Positions 25,401 to 37,155 of a stretch of DNA of 64,000 nucleotides are shown in pieces. The stretch lies in contig OY829666.1 in the NCBI GenBank assembly GCA_963691815.1, positions 372,001 through 436,000 on the forward strand, in the 5' to 3' direction. The notes under the pieces were generated by a model. That model saw only the letters and a program-made list of their open reading frames with translations. It was not told the origin of the DNA and made no database searches. Positions within the stretch are counted from its first letter, which is position 1; each line of letters begins with the position of its first letter. Position numbers and translations under genes: made by a program. The stretch is from Echiichthys vipera (Eukaryota; Chordata; Actinopteri; Perciformes; Trachinidae).

Positions 25401-27247
25401 GGTCGTTTTTGTCACGTTTTTGTGGTGTTTTCATCTGTTTTTAGTCATTTCATCATGTTTTTCTGGAGTTTTGCGTCTGTTTTTAGTCGTTTTGTCATGT
25501 TTTTGTGGTGTTGTCTGTTTTTAATCATTTTGTCACGTTTTAGTGGTGTCTTGCGTCATTTTTAAGTCGTTTCATCACATATTTGTGGTGTTTTCGTGTG
25601 TTTTTAGTCGTTTCATCACGTTTTTGTGGTGTTTTCGTCTGTTTTTAGTTGTTTTGTCATGTTTTTGTAGTGTTTTCATCTGTTTTGAGGTGTTTCATCA
25701 CGTTTCTGTGGTGTTTTCATCTGTTTTTAGTCGTTTTTGTGGTGTCTTGCGTCTGTTTATAGTTGTTCTATCACGTTTTGTGGTGTTTTCTTCCGTTTTT
25801 AGTCGTTTTTGTCACGTTTTTGTGGTGTTTTGATCTGTTTTTAGTCATTTCATCATGTTTTTTTCTGGAGTTTTGCGTCTGTTTTTAGTTGTTTTGTCAT
25901 GTTCTTGTGGTGTTTTCGTCTGTTTTTAGTCGTTTTGTCACATTTTTGTGGTCTTTTCATCCGTTTTAATTCGGTTCATCACGTTTTAGTGGTGTCTTGC
26001 GTCATTTTTAAGTCGCTTCATCACATATTTGTGGTGTTTTCGTGTGTTTTTAGTCGTTTCATCACGTTTTTGTGGTGTTTTCGTCTGTTTTTAGTAATTT
26101 CATCACGTTCTTGTGGTGTTTTGTCTGTTTTTAGTCGTTTTGTAACATTTTTGTGGTGTTTTCATCTGTTTTAAGTCGGTTCATCACGTTTTTGTGGTGT
26201 TTTCGTCAGTTTTTAGTCATTTCATCACGTTTTTGTGACGTTTTTGTGATGTTTTCGTCTGTTTTTAGTTGTTTTTTTGTCATGTTTTTTAGTGTTTTCA
26301 TCTGTTTTGAGGCGTTTCATCACGTTTCTGTGGTGTTTTCATCTGCTTTTAGTTGTTTTTGTAGTGTCTTGCGTCTGTTTTTAGTCGTTCCATCACGTTT
26401 TTGTGGTGTGTTTCCTCTGTTTTTAGTTGTTTTATCATATTTTTGTGGTGTTTTCATCTGTTTTTAGTCGTTTTTTTAACATTTTTGTGGTGTTTTCCTC
26501 TGTTTTTAGTAGTTTTTTTCACCTTTTCGAGGTGTTTTCATCCGGTTTTATTATTTTTTTCATGTTTTTGTGGTGTTTTCGTCTGTTTTTAGTCATTTCA
26601 TCACGTTTTTGTGGTGTTTTCATCTGTTTTTAGTTGTTTCATAATGTTTTTGTGGAGTGTTGCGTCTGTTTTTAGTCGTTTTGTCATGTATTTGTGGAGT
26701 CTTGGTCTGTTTTTAGTAGTTTTGCCAGTTTTTTTAGTGTTTACATCTGATTTTAGTCGTTTCATCACGTTTTTGTTGAGCTCTCCGTCTGTTTTTAGTT
26801 GTTTCATCACGTTTTTGTGGTGTTTTCATTTGTTTTAAGTCGGTTCATCACATTTTAGTGGTATTTTAATCAGTTTTTAGTTGTTTTTGTGGTGTCTTGC
26901 GTCTGTTTTCAGTCGTTTCATCACGTTTTTGTGGTGTTTTCGTCTGTTTTTAGTTGTTTAATCATATTTTTCTGGTGTTTTGATCTTTTTTTTAATCGTT
27001 TTGTCATGTTTTGGTGGTGATTTTCATCCGTTTTTAGTCGTTTTGTCACATTTTGGTGGTGTCTTGCGTCTGTTTTTGGTCGTTTCATCGCGTTTTTGTG
27101 GTGTTTTTATCCGTTTTTGGTCGTTTTTGTCACGTTTTTGTGGTGTTTTCATCTGTTTTTAGTCATTTCATCATGTTTTTCTGGAGTTTTGCGTCTGTTT
27201 TTAGTTGTTTTGTCATGTTCTTGTTTTGTTTTCGTCTGTTTTAAGTC
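25401..27247. repeat. 1634-bp-offset repeat, second copy, leading into the 1.23-kb HORs
   Basis: This holds the second copy of the 1634-bp unit. Its right part is also the first copy of the 1.23-1.27-kb series: the segment at 26153 recurs at 27427 and 28659. A small change to TTTAGTGTTTACATC near 26735 separates it from the other copies. No gene is visible. Confidence 0.8.
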
Positions 27248-28479
27248 GGTTTAATAGTTTTAGTGGTGTCTTGCGTCATTTTTAAGTCGTTTCATCACAT
27301 ATTTGTGGTGTTTTCGTGTGTTTTTAGTCGTTTCATCACGTTTTTGTGGTGTTTTCGTCTGTTTTTAGTAATTTCATCACGTTCTTGTGGTGTTTTGTCT
27401 GTTTTTAGTCGTTTTGTAACATTTTTGTGGTGTTTTCATCTGTTTTAAGTCGGTTCATCACGTTTTTGTGGTGTTTTCGTCAGTTTTTAGTCATTTCATC
27501 ACGTTTTTGTGACGTTTTTGTGATGTTTTCGTCTGTTTTTAGTTGTTTTTTTGTCATGTTTTTTAGTGTTTTCATCTGTTTTGAGGCGTTTCATCACGTT
27601 TCTGTGGTGTTTTCATCTGCTTTTAGTTGTTTTTGTAGTGTCTTGCGTCTGTTTTTAGTCGTTTCATCACGTTTTTGTGGTGTGTTTCCTCTGTTTTTAG
27701 TTGTTTTATCACATTTTTGTGGTGTTTTCCTCTGTTTTTAGTAGTTTTTTTCACCTTTTCGAGGTGTTTTCATCCGGTTTTATTATTTTTTTCATGTTTT
27801 TGTGGTGTTTTCGTCTGTTTTTAGTCATTTCATCACGTTTTTGTGGTGTTTTCATCTGTTTTTAGTTATTTCATAATGTTTTTGTGGAGTGTTGCGTCTG
27901 TTTTTAGTCGTTTTGTCATGTATTTGTGGAGTCTTGGTCTGTTTTTAGTAGTTTTGCCAGTTTTTTTGGTGTTTACATCTGATTTTAGTCGTTTCATCAC
28001 GTTTTTGTTGAGCTCTCCGTCTGTTTTTAGTTGTTTCATCACGTTTTTGTGGTGTTTTCATTTGTTTTAAGTCGGTTCATCACATTTTAGTGGTATTTTA
28101 ATCAGTTTTTAGTTGTTTTTGTGGTGTCTTGCGTCTGTTTTCAGTCGTTTCATCACGTTTTTGTGGTGTTTTCGTCTGTTTTTAGTTGTTTAATCATATT
28201 TTTCTGGTGTTTTGATCTTTTTTTTAATCGTTTTGTCATGTTTTTGTGGTGATTTTCATCCGTTTTTAGTCGTTTTGTCACATTTTGGTGGTGTCTTGCG
28301 TCTGTTTTTGGTCGTTTCATCGCGTTTTTGTGGTGTTTTTATCCGTTTTTGGTCGTTTTTGTCACGTTTTTGTGGTGTTTTCATCTGTTTTTAGTCATTT
28401 CATCATGTTTTTCTGGAGTTTTGCGTCTGTTTTTAGTTGTTTTGTCATGTTCTTGTTTTGTTTTCGTCTGTTTTAAGTC
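27248..28479. repeat. 1232-bp higher-order repeat copy
   Basis: The unit starts at GGTTTAATAG (27248) and the next copy starts at 28480. Compared with the next copy it lacks exactly one 41-bp monomer near 27.72 kb: here TTTTATCACATTTTTG leads straight to TTTTCCTCTG, whereas the longer copy has an extra CATATT/AACATT monomer. The unit is about 30 monomers long. Confidence 0.85.
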
Positions 28480-29752
28480 GGTTTAATAGTTTTAGTGGTG
28501 TCTTGCGTCATTTTTAAGTCGTTTCATCACATATTTGTGGTGTTTTCGTGTGTTTTTAGTCGTTTCATCACGTTTTTGTGGTGTTTTCGTCTGTTTTTAG
28601 TAATTTCATCACGTTCTTGTGGTGTTTTGTCTGTTTTTAGTCGTTTTGTAACATTTTTGTGGTGTTTTCATCTGTTTTAAGTCGGTTCATCACGTTTTTG
28701 TGGTGTTTTCGTCAGTTTTTAGTCATTTCATCACGTTTTTGTGACGTTTTTGTGATGTTTTCGTCTGTTTTTAGTTGTTTTTTTGTCATGTTTTTTAGTG
28801 TTTTCATCTGTTTTGAGGCGTTTCATCACGTTTCTGTGGTGTTTTCATCTGCTTTTAGTTGTTTTTGTAGTGTCTTGCGTCTGTTTTTAGTCGTTTCATC
28901 ACGTTTTTGTGGTGTGTTTCCTCTGTTTTTAGTTGTTTTATCATATTTTTGTGGTGTTTTCATCTGTTTTTAGTCGTTTTTTAACATTTTTGTGGTGTTT
29001 TCCTCTGTTTTTAGTAGTTTTTTTCACCTTTTCGAGGTGTTTTCATCCGGTTTTATTATTTTTTTCATGTTTTTGTGGTGTTTTGGTCTGTTTTTAGTCA
29101 TTTCATCACGTTTTTGTGGTGTTTTCATCTGTTTTTAGTTGTTTCATAATGTTTTTGTGGAGTGTTGCGTCTGTTTTTAGTCGTTTTGTCATGTATTTGT
29201 GGAGTCTTGGTCTGTTTTTAGTAGTTTTGCCAGTTTTTTTGGTGTTTACATCTGATTTTAGTCGTTTCATCACGTTTTTGTTGAGCTCTCCGTCTGTTTT
29301 TAGTTGTTTCATCACGTTTTTGTGGTGTTTTCATTTGTTTTAAGTCGGTTCATCACATTTTAGTGGTATTTTAATCAGTTTTTAGTTGTTTTTGTGGTGT
29401 CTTGCGTCTGTTTTCAGTCGTTTCATCACGTTTTTGTGGTGTTTTCGTCTGTTTTTAGTTGTTTAATCATATTTTTCTGGTGTTTTGATCTTTTTTTTAA
29501 TCGTTTTGTCATGTTTTTGTGGTGATTTTCATCCGTTTTTAGTCGTTTTGTCACATTTTGGTGGTGTCTTGCGTCTGTTTTTGGTCGTTTCATCGCGTTT
29601 TTGTGGTGTTTTTATCCGTTTTTGGTCGTTTTTGTCACGTTTTTGTGGTGTTTTCATCTGTTTTTAGTCATTTCATCATGTTTTTCTGGAGTTTTGCGTC
29701 TGTTTTTAGTTGTTTTGTCATGTTCTTGTTTTGTTTTCGTCTGTTTTAAGTC
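28480..29752. repeat. 1273-bp higher-order repeat copy
   Basis: This is the next copy of the 1.23-kb series, longer by one monomer of 41 bp. It starts at GGTTTAATAG and ends where GGTTTAACACG replaces the expected start motif at 29753. A TTTTGGTCTG variant near 29082 is private to this copy. Confidence 0.85.
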
Positions 29753-31616
29753 GGTTTAACACGTTTTTGTGGTGTTTTCGTCTGTTTTTAGTAATTTCAT
29801 CACGTTTTTGTGATGTTTTCGTCTGTTTTTAGTTCTTTTTTTCTCATGTTTTTTAGTGTTTTCATCTGATTTGAGGCGTTTCATGACGTTTCTGTGGTGT
29901 TTTCATCTGTTTTTAGTCGTTTTTGTGGTGTCTTGCGTCTGTTTTTAGTTGTTTCATTACGTTTTTGTGGTGTTTTCATCTGTTTTCAGTCGTTTTTGTT
30001 ACGTTTTTGTGGTGTTTTCATCAGTTTTTAGTCATTTCATCATGTTTTTCTGGAGTTTTGCGTCTGTTTTTAGTTGTTTTGTCATGTTCTTGTTTTGTAT
30101 TTCGTCTGTTTTAAGTCGGTTTAACACGTTTTTGTGGTGTTTTCGTCTGTTTTTAGTAATTTCATCACGTTTTTGTGATGTTTTCGTCTGTTTTTAGTTC
30201 TTTTTTTCTCATGTTTTTTAGTGTTTTCATCTGATTTGAGGCGTTTCATCACGTTTCTGTGGTGTTTTCATCTGTTTTTTAGTCGTTTTTGTGGTGTGTT
30301 GCGTCTGTTTTTAGTTGTTTCATTACGTTTTTGTGGTGTTTTCATCTGTTTTAAGTTGTTTCATCACGTTTTTGTGGTGTTTTCATCTGCTTTTAGTCGT
30401 TTTTGTGGTGTCTTGCGTTTGTTTTTAGTTGTTTTATCATATATTTGTGGTGTGTTTTGTCTGTTTTTAGTTGTTTTATCATATTTTTGTGGTGTTTTCA
30501 TCTGTTTTTAGTCGTTTTTTCACGTTTTTGTGGTGTATTCATCTGTTTTTAGTCGTTTTTGTCACCTATTCGATTGTTTTCATCCGTTTTTAGTCGTTTA
30601 GTCACGTTTTTGTGGTGTTTTCGTCTGTTTTTAGTCGTTTCATCAAGTTTTTGTGGAGTCTTGCGTCTGTTTTTAGTCGTTTTGTCATGTTTTTGTGGTG
30701 TTGTCTGTTTTTAATCATTTTTTCACGTTTTAGTGGTGTCTTGCATCATTTATAAGTCGTTTCATCACATATTTGTGGTGTATTCGTGTGTTTTTAGTCG
30801 TTTCATCACGTTTTTGTGGTGTTTTCGTCTGTTTTTAGTTGTTTTGTCATGTTTTTGTGGTGTTTTCATCTGTTTTTAGTCGTTTCATCATGTTTTGAGC
30901 TGTTTTCATCTGTTTTTAGTCTTTTTGTCACATTTTTGTGGTGTCTTGCGTCTGTTTTTGGTCGTTTCATCACGTTTTTGTGTTGTGTTTCGTCTGTTTT
31001 TTTAGTTGTTTTATCACGTTTTTGTGGTGTTTTGCATCTGTTTTAAGTCGTTTCATCACTTTTTTGTGGTGTTTTCATCTGTTTAGTCGTTTCATAATGT
31101 TTTTGTGGAGTTTTGCGTCCGTTTTTAGTCGTTTTGTCATTATTTTTTGGAGTCTTGGTCTGTTTTTAGTCGTTTTGTCAGGTTTTTTTGGTGTTTACAT
31201 CTGATTTTAGTTGTTTCATCACGTTTTTGTGGTGTTTTCATTTGTTTTAAGTCGGTTCATCACGTTTTAGTGGTGTTTTTGTCTGTTTTTAGTTGTTTTA
31301 TCATATTTTTGTGATATTTTGATCTTTTTTTGGTCATTTCGTCATGTTTTTGTGGTGTTTTCATCCGTTTTTAGTCGTTCCATAATGTTTTTGTGGAGTT
31401 TTGCGTCTGTTTTTTGTCGTTTTGTCATGTATTTTGGGGTTGTCTGTTTTTAATCATTTTGTCACGTTTTAGTGGTGTCTTGCGTCATTTTTAAGTCGTT
31501 TCATCACATATTTGTGGTGTTTTCGTGTGTTTTTTGTCGTTTCATCACGTTTTTGTGGTGTTTTCGTCTGTTTTTAGTTGTTTTGTCATGTTTTTTTTGT
31601 GTTTTCATCTGTTGTT
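29753..31616. repeat. Transition block with a 365-bp tandem and the first GAGCTG module
   Basis: AGTCGGTTTAACACG at 29749 recurs at 30114, giving a 365-bp local repeat. Monomers typical of the 442-bp family follow at about 30.35-30.8 kb. From 30816 comes a module containing GTTTTGAGCTGTTTTCATC, a T7 run before AGTTG, and TTATTTTTTGGAG. The same module recurs at about 36.4, 38.1, 39.3, 44.4, 48.8, 52.0, 52.8, 54.9 and 62.9 kb, and I did not see it upstream of 30.8 kb. Confidence 0.75.
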
Positions 31617-33068
31617 AGGCGTTTCATCACGTTTTTGCGCTGTTTGCATCTGTTTTAAGTCTTTTTGTCACATTTTTGTGGTGTGTTTCGTCTGTTTTTA
31701 GTTGTTTTATTACGTTTTTGTGGTGTTTTCATCTGTTTTTAGTCATTTCATCATGTTTTTCTCTGGAGTTTTGCGTCTGTTTTTAGTTGTTTTGTCATGT
31801 TCTTGTGGTGTTTTCGTCTGTTTTTAGTCGTTTTGTCACATTTTTGTGGTCTTTTCATCTGTTTTAATTCGGTTCATCACGTTTTTGTGGTGTTTTCGTC
31901 TGTTTTTAGTAATTTCATCACGTTTTTGTGGTGTTTTCGTCTGTTTTAAGTCGTTTTTGTGGTGTCTTGCATTTGTTTTTAGTCGTTTCATCACGTTTTT
32001 GTGGTGTGTTTCGTCTGTTTATAGTTGTTTTATCACGTTTTTGTGGTGTTTTCATCCGTTTTTAGTCGTTTTTGTCACGTTAATTGTGGTGTTTTCATCT
32101 GTTTTTAGTCGTTTCATCATGTTTTCTGGAGTTTTACGTTTGCTTTTAGTTGTTTAGTCGTTTTGTAACATTTTTGTGGTGTTTTCATCTGTTTTAAGTC
32201 GGTTCATCACGTTTTTGTGGTGTTTTCGTCTGTTTTTAGTCATTTCATCACGTTTTTGTGACGTTTTTGTGATGTTTTCGTCTGTCTTTAGTTGTTTTTT
32301 TGTCATGTTTTTTAGTGTTTTCATCTGTTTTGAGGAATTTCATCACGTTTTTGTGGTGTTTTCATCTGCTTTTAGTTTTTTTTTTTAGTGTCTTGCGTCT
32401 GTTTTTAGTCGTTTCATCACGATTTTGTGGTGTTTCCTCTTTTTTTAGTTGTTTTATCATATTTTTGTGGTGTTTTCATCTGTTTTTAGTCAGTTTTTAA
32501 CATTTTTGTGGTGTTTTCATCTGTTTTTAGTCGTTTTTTTCACCTTTTCGAGGTTTTTTCATCCGTTTTTATTAGTTTTTTCATGTTTTTGTGGTGTTTT
32601 TGTCTGATTTTAGTCGTTTCATCACGTTTTTGTGGTGTTTTCATCTGTTTTTAGTCGTTTCATAATGTTTTTGTGGAGTGTTGCGTCTGTTTTTAGTCGT
32701 TTTGTCATGTATTTGTGGAGTCTTGGTCTGTTTTTAGTTTTTTTTCCAGTTTTTTTGTTGTTTACATCTGATTTTAGTCGTTTCATCACGTTTTTGTGGT
32801 GTGTTTTGTCTGTGTTTTAGTTGTTTTATCAAGTTTTTGCGTCCGTCTTTAGTCGTTTCATCACGTTTTTGTGGTGTTTTCATTTGTTTTAAGTCGGTTC
32901 ATCACATTTTAGTGGTGTTTTTATCCGTTTTTAGTCGTTTTTGTCACGTTTTTGTGGTGTTTTCATCTGTTTTTAGTCATTTCATCATGTTTTTCTTGAG
33001 TTTTGCGTCTGTTTTTAGTTGTTTTGTCATGTTGTTGTTGTGTGTGTTGTGTGTTTTCATCTGTTCTT
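31617..33068. repeat. 1452-bp higher-order repeat, first copy
   Basis: The unit starts at AGGCGTTTCATCACG followed by GCGCTGTTTGCATC, and it recurs from 33069. Markers are CACGTTAATTGTGG near 32076, an expanded T run near 32376 and GTTGTTTACATC near 32757. The right end has a short GT-rich expansion at 33031-33053. Confidence 0.85.
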
Positions 33069-34478
33069 AGGCGTTTCATCACGTTTTTGCGCTGTTTGCA
33101 TCTGTTTTAAGTCTTTTTGTCACATTTTTGTGGTGTGTTTCGTCTGTTTTTAGTTGTTTTATTACGTTTTTGTGGTGTTTTCATCTGTTTTTAGTCATTT
33201 CATCATGTTTTTCTCTGGAGTTTTGCGTCTGTTTTTAGTTGTTTTGTCATGTTCTTGTGGTGTTTTCGTCTGTTTTTAGTCGTTTTGTCACATTTTTGTG
33301 GTCTTTTCATCTGTTTTAATTCGGTTCATCACGTTTTTGTGGTGTTTTCGTCTGTTTTTAGTAATTTCATCACGTTTTTGTGGTGTTTTCGTCTGTTTTA
33401 AGTCGTTTTTGTGGTGTCTTGCATTTGTTTTTAGTCGTTTCATCACGTTTTTGTGGTGTGTTTCGTCTGTTTATAGTTGTTTTATCACATTTTTGTGGTG
33501 TTTTCATCCGTTTTTAGTCGTTTTTGTCACGTTAATTGTGGTGTTTTCATCTGTTTTTAGTCGTTTCATCATGTTTTCTGGAGTTTTACGTTTGCTTTTA
33601 GTTGTTTAGTCGTTTTGTAACATTTTTGTGGTGTTTTCGTCTGTTTTTAGTCATTTCCACACGTTTTTGTGACGTTTTTGTGATGTTTTCGTCTGTCTTT
33701 AGTTGTTTTTTTGTCATGTTTTTTAGTGTTTTCATCTGTTTTGAGGCGTTTCATCACGTTTCTGTGGTGTTTTCATCTGCTTTTAGTTTTTTTTGTAGTG
33801 TCTTGCGTCTGTTTTTAGTCGTTTCATCACGATTTTGTGGTGTTTCGTCTGTTTTTAGTTGTTTTATCATATTTTTGTGGTGTTTTCATCTGTTTTTAGT
33901 CGGTTTTTAACATTTTTGTGGTGTTTTCATCTGTTTTTAGTCGTTTTTTTCACCTTTTCGAGGTTTTTTCATCCGTTTTTATTAGTTTTTTCATGTTTTT
34001 GTGGTGTTTTTGTCTGATTTTAGTCGTTTCATCACGTTTTTGTGCTGTTTTCATCTGTTTTTAGTCGTTTCATAATGTTTTTGTGGAGTGTTGCGTCTGT
34101 TTTTAGTCGTTTTGTCATGTATTTGTGGAGTCTTGGTCTGTTTTTAGTTTTTTTTCCAGTTTTTTTGTTGTTTACATCTGATTTTAGTCGTTTCATCACG
34201 TTTTTGTGGTGTGTTTTGTCTGTGTTTTAGTTGTTTTATCAAGTTTTTGCGTCCGTCTTTAGTCGTTTCATCACGTTTTTGTGGTGTTTTCATTTGTTTT
34301 AAGTCGGTTCATCACATTTTAGTGGTGTTTTTATCCGTTTTTAGTCGTTTTTGTCACGTTTTTGTGGTGTTTTCATCTGTTTTTAGTCATTTCATCATGT
34401 TTTTCTTGAGTTTTGCGTCTGTTTTTAGTTGTTTTGTCATGTTGTTGTTGTGTGTGTTGTGTGTTTTCATCTGTTCTT
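33069..34478. repeat. 1410-bp higher-order repeat, second copy
   Basis: This is the second copy of 31617-33068, shorter by 42 bp because one monomer is missing near 33.62 kb. There the TTTTGTAACA monomer leads directly to TTTTCGTCTG without the AGTCGGTTCATCACG monomer. The same GT-rich expansion occurs at 34441-34463. A third copy begins at 34479 and diverges by about 34.6 kb. Confidence 0.85.
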
Positions 34479-35460
34479 AGGCGTTTCATCACGTTTTTGC
34501 GCTGTTTGCATCTGTTTTTAGTCTTTTTGTCACATTTTTGTGGTGTGTTGCGTCTGTTTTTAGTTGTTTTATTACGTTTTTGTGGTGTTTTCATCTTTTT
34601 TTAGTCATTTCGTCATGTTTTTTTCTGGAGTTTTGCGTCTGTTTTTAGTCGTTTTGTCATGTTTTTGTTGAGCTTTCCGTCTGTTTTTAGTTGTTTCATC
34701 ACGTTTTTGTGGTGTTTTCATTTGTTTTAAGTCGGTTCATCACATTTTAGTGGTATTTTAATCAGTTTTTAGTTGTTTTTGTGGTGTCTTGCGTCTGTTT
34801 TTAGTCGTTTCATCACGTTTTTGTGGTGTTTTCGTCTGTTTTTAGTTGTTTAATCATATTTTTCTGGTGTTTTGATCTTTTTTTTAATCGTTTTGTCATG
34901 TTTTTGTGGTGTTTTTCATCCTTTTTTAGTCGTTTTGTCACATTTTGGTGGTGTCTTGCGTCTGTTTTTGGTCGTTTCATCACGTTTTTGTGGTGTTTTT
35001 ATCCGTTTTTAGTCGTTTTTGTCACGTTTTTGTGGTGTTTTCATCTGTTTTTAGTCATTTCATCATGTTTTTCTTGAGTTTTGCGTCTGTTTTTAGTTGT
35101 TTTGTCATGTTCTTGTTGTGTTTTCGTCTGTTTTAAGTCGGTTTAACACGTTTTTGTGGTGTTTTCGTCTGTTTTTAGTAATTTCATCACGTTTTTGTGA
35201 TGTTTTCGTCTGTTTTTAGTTCTTTTTTTCTCATGATTTTTAGTGTTTTCATCTGATTTGAGGCGTTTCATCACGTTTCTGTGGTGTTTTCATCTGTTTT
35301 TAGTCGTTTTTTTGGTGTCTTGCGTCTGTTTTTGGTCGTTTCATCACGTTTTTGTGTTGTGTTTCGTCTGTTTTTTTAATCATTTTGTCACGTTTTAGTG
35401 GTGTCTTGCATCATTTATAAGTCGTTTCATCACATATTTGTGGTGTATTCGTGTGTTTTA
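34479..35460. repeat. Partial HOR copies and a 442-bp-family start
   Basis: A truncated third copy of the 1.41-kb unit occupies about 34479-34600. It is followed by sequence like 26.8-27.2 kb, then the first 442-bp-family marker of this region, TGTCTTGCATCATTTATAAG, at 35402. The whole segment is satellite. Confidence 0.7.
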
Positions 35461-37155
35461 AGTTGTTTCATCACGTTTTTGTGGTGTTTTCATCTGCTTT
35501 TAGTCGTTTTTGTGGTGTCTTGCGTTTGTTTTTAGTTGTTTTATCATATATTTGTGGTGTGTTTCGTCTGTTTTTAGTTGTTTTATCATATTTTTGTGGT
35601 GTTTTCATCTGTTTTTAGTCGTTTTTTCACGTTTTTGTGGTGTATTCATCTGTTTTTAGTCGTTTTTGTCACCTTTTCGATTGTTTTCATCCGTTTTTAG
35701 TCGTTTAGTCACGTTTTTGTGGTGTTTTCGTCTGTTTTTAGTCGTTTCATCAAGTTTTTGTGGAGTCTTGCGTCTGTTTTTAGTCGTTTTGTCATGTTTT
35801 TGTGGTGTTGTCTGTTTTTAATCATTTTGTCACGTTTTAGTGGTGTCTTGCATCATTTATAAGTCGTTTCATCACATATTTGTGGTGTATTCGTGTGTTT
35901 TAAGTTTTCATCACGTTTTTGTGGTGTTTTCATCTGCTTTTAGTCGTTTTTGTGGTGTCTTGCGTTTGTTTTTAGTTGTTTTATCATATATTTGTGATGT
36001 GTTTCGTCTGTTTTTAGTTGTTTTATCATATTTTTGTGGTGTTTTCATCTGTTTTTAGTCGTTTTTTCACGTTTTTGAGGTGTATTCATCTGTTTTTAGT
36101 CGTTTTTGTCACCTTTTCGATTGTTTTCATCCGCTTTTAGTCGTTTAGTCACGTTTTTGTGGTGTTTTCGTCTGTTTTTAGTCGTTTCATCAAGTTTTTG
36201 TGTATTCTTGCGTCTGTTTTTAGTCGTTTTGTCATGTTTTTTTGGTGTTGTCTGTTTTTAATCATTTTGTCACGTTTTAGTGGTGTCTTACATCATTTAT
36301 AAGTCGTTTCATCACATATTTGTGGTGTATTCGTGTGTTTTTAGTCGTTTCATCACGTTTTTGTGGTGTTTTCGTCTGTTTTTAGTTGTTTTGTCATGTT
36401 TTTGTGGTGTTTTCATCTGTTTTTAGTCGTTTCATCACGTTTTGAGCTGTTTTCATCTGTTTTTAGTCTTTTTGTCACATTTTTGTGGTGTCTTGCGTCT
36501 GTTTTTGGTCGTTTCATCACGTTTTTGTGTTGTGTTTCGTCTGTTTTTTTAGTTGTTTTATCACGTTTTTGTGGTGTTTTGCGTCTGTTTTAAGTCGTTT
36601 CATCATTTTTTTGTGGTGTTTTCATCTGTTTAGTCATTTCATAATGTTTTTGTGGAGTTTTGCGTCCGTTTTTAGTCGTTTTGTCATTATTTTTTGGAGT
36701 CTTGGTCTGTTTTTAGTCGCTTTGTCAGGTTTTTTTGGTGTTTACATCTGATTTTAGTTGTTTCATCACGTTTTTGTGGTGTTTTCATTTGTTTTAAGTC
36801 GGTTCATCACGTTTTAGTAGTATTTTAATCAGTTTTTAGTTGTTTTTGTGGTGTCTTGCGTCTGTCTTTAGTCGTTTCATCACGTTTTTGTGGTGTTTTT
36901 GTCTGTTTTTAGTTGTTTTATCACATTTTTGTGATATTTTGATCTTTTTTTGGTCATTTCGTCATGTTTTTGTGGTGTTTTCATCCGTTTTTAGTCGTTC
37001 CATAATGTTTTTGTGGAGTTTTGCGTCTGTTTTTTGTCGTTTTGTCATGTTTTTGTGGTGTTGTCTGTTTTTAATCATTTTGTTACGTTTTAGTGGTGTC
37101 TTGCATCATTTATAAGTCGTTTCATCACACATTTGTGGTGTATTCGTGTGTTTTA
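35461..37155. repeat. 1694-bp higher-order repeat, first copy
   Basis: The unit begins at AGTTGTTTCATCACG, and the second copy begins at 37156. The offset is 1695 at the start and 1694 later because the second copy has one T fewer near 37320. It contains 440-442-bp subunits marked by TGTCTTGCATCATTTATAAG or its TTACATC variant at 35844 and 36284, then the GAGCTG module from 36363. Confidence 0.85.

Noticed and set aside
24967..29315. Minus-strand open frames rich in K, T and N (24967-25176, 26601-26810, 29106-29315)
   Set aside because: These are the reverse translation of the same satellite, identical across HOR copies. Similar frames at 34373-34594 and 55348-55590 are explained the same way.
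32570..32582. Possible minus-strand polyadenylation signal (AATAAA, from TTTTTATTAG)
   Set aside because: It is one variant monomer repeated in several HOR copies (also near 33980, 50617, 56412 and 58788), with no gene on either side.
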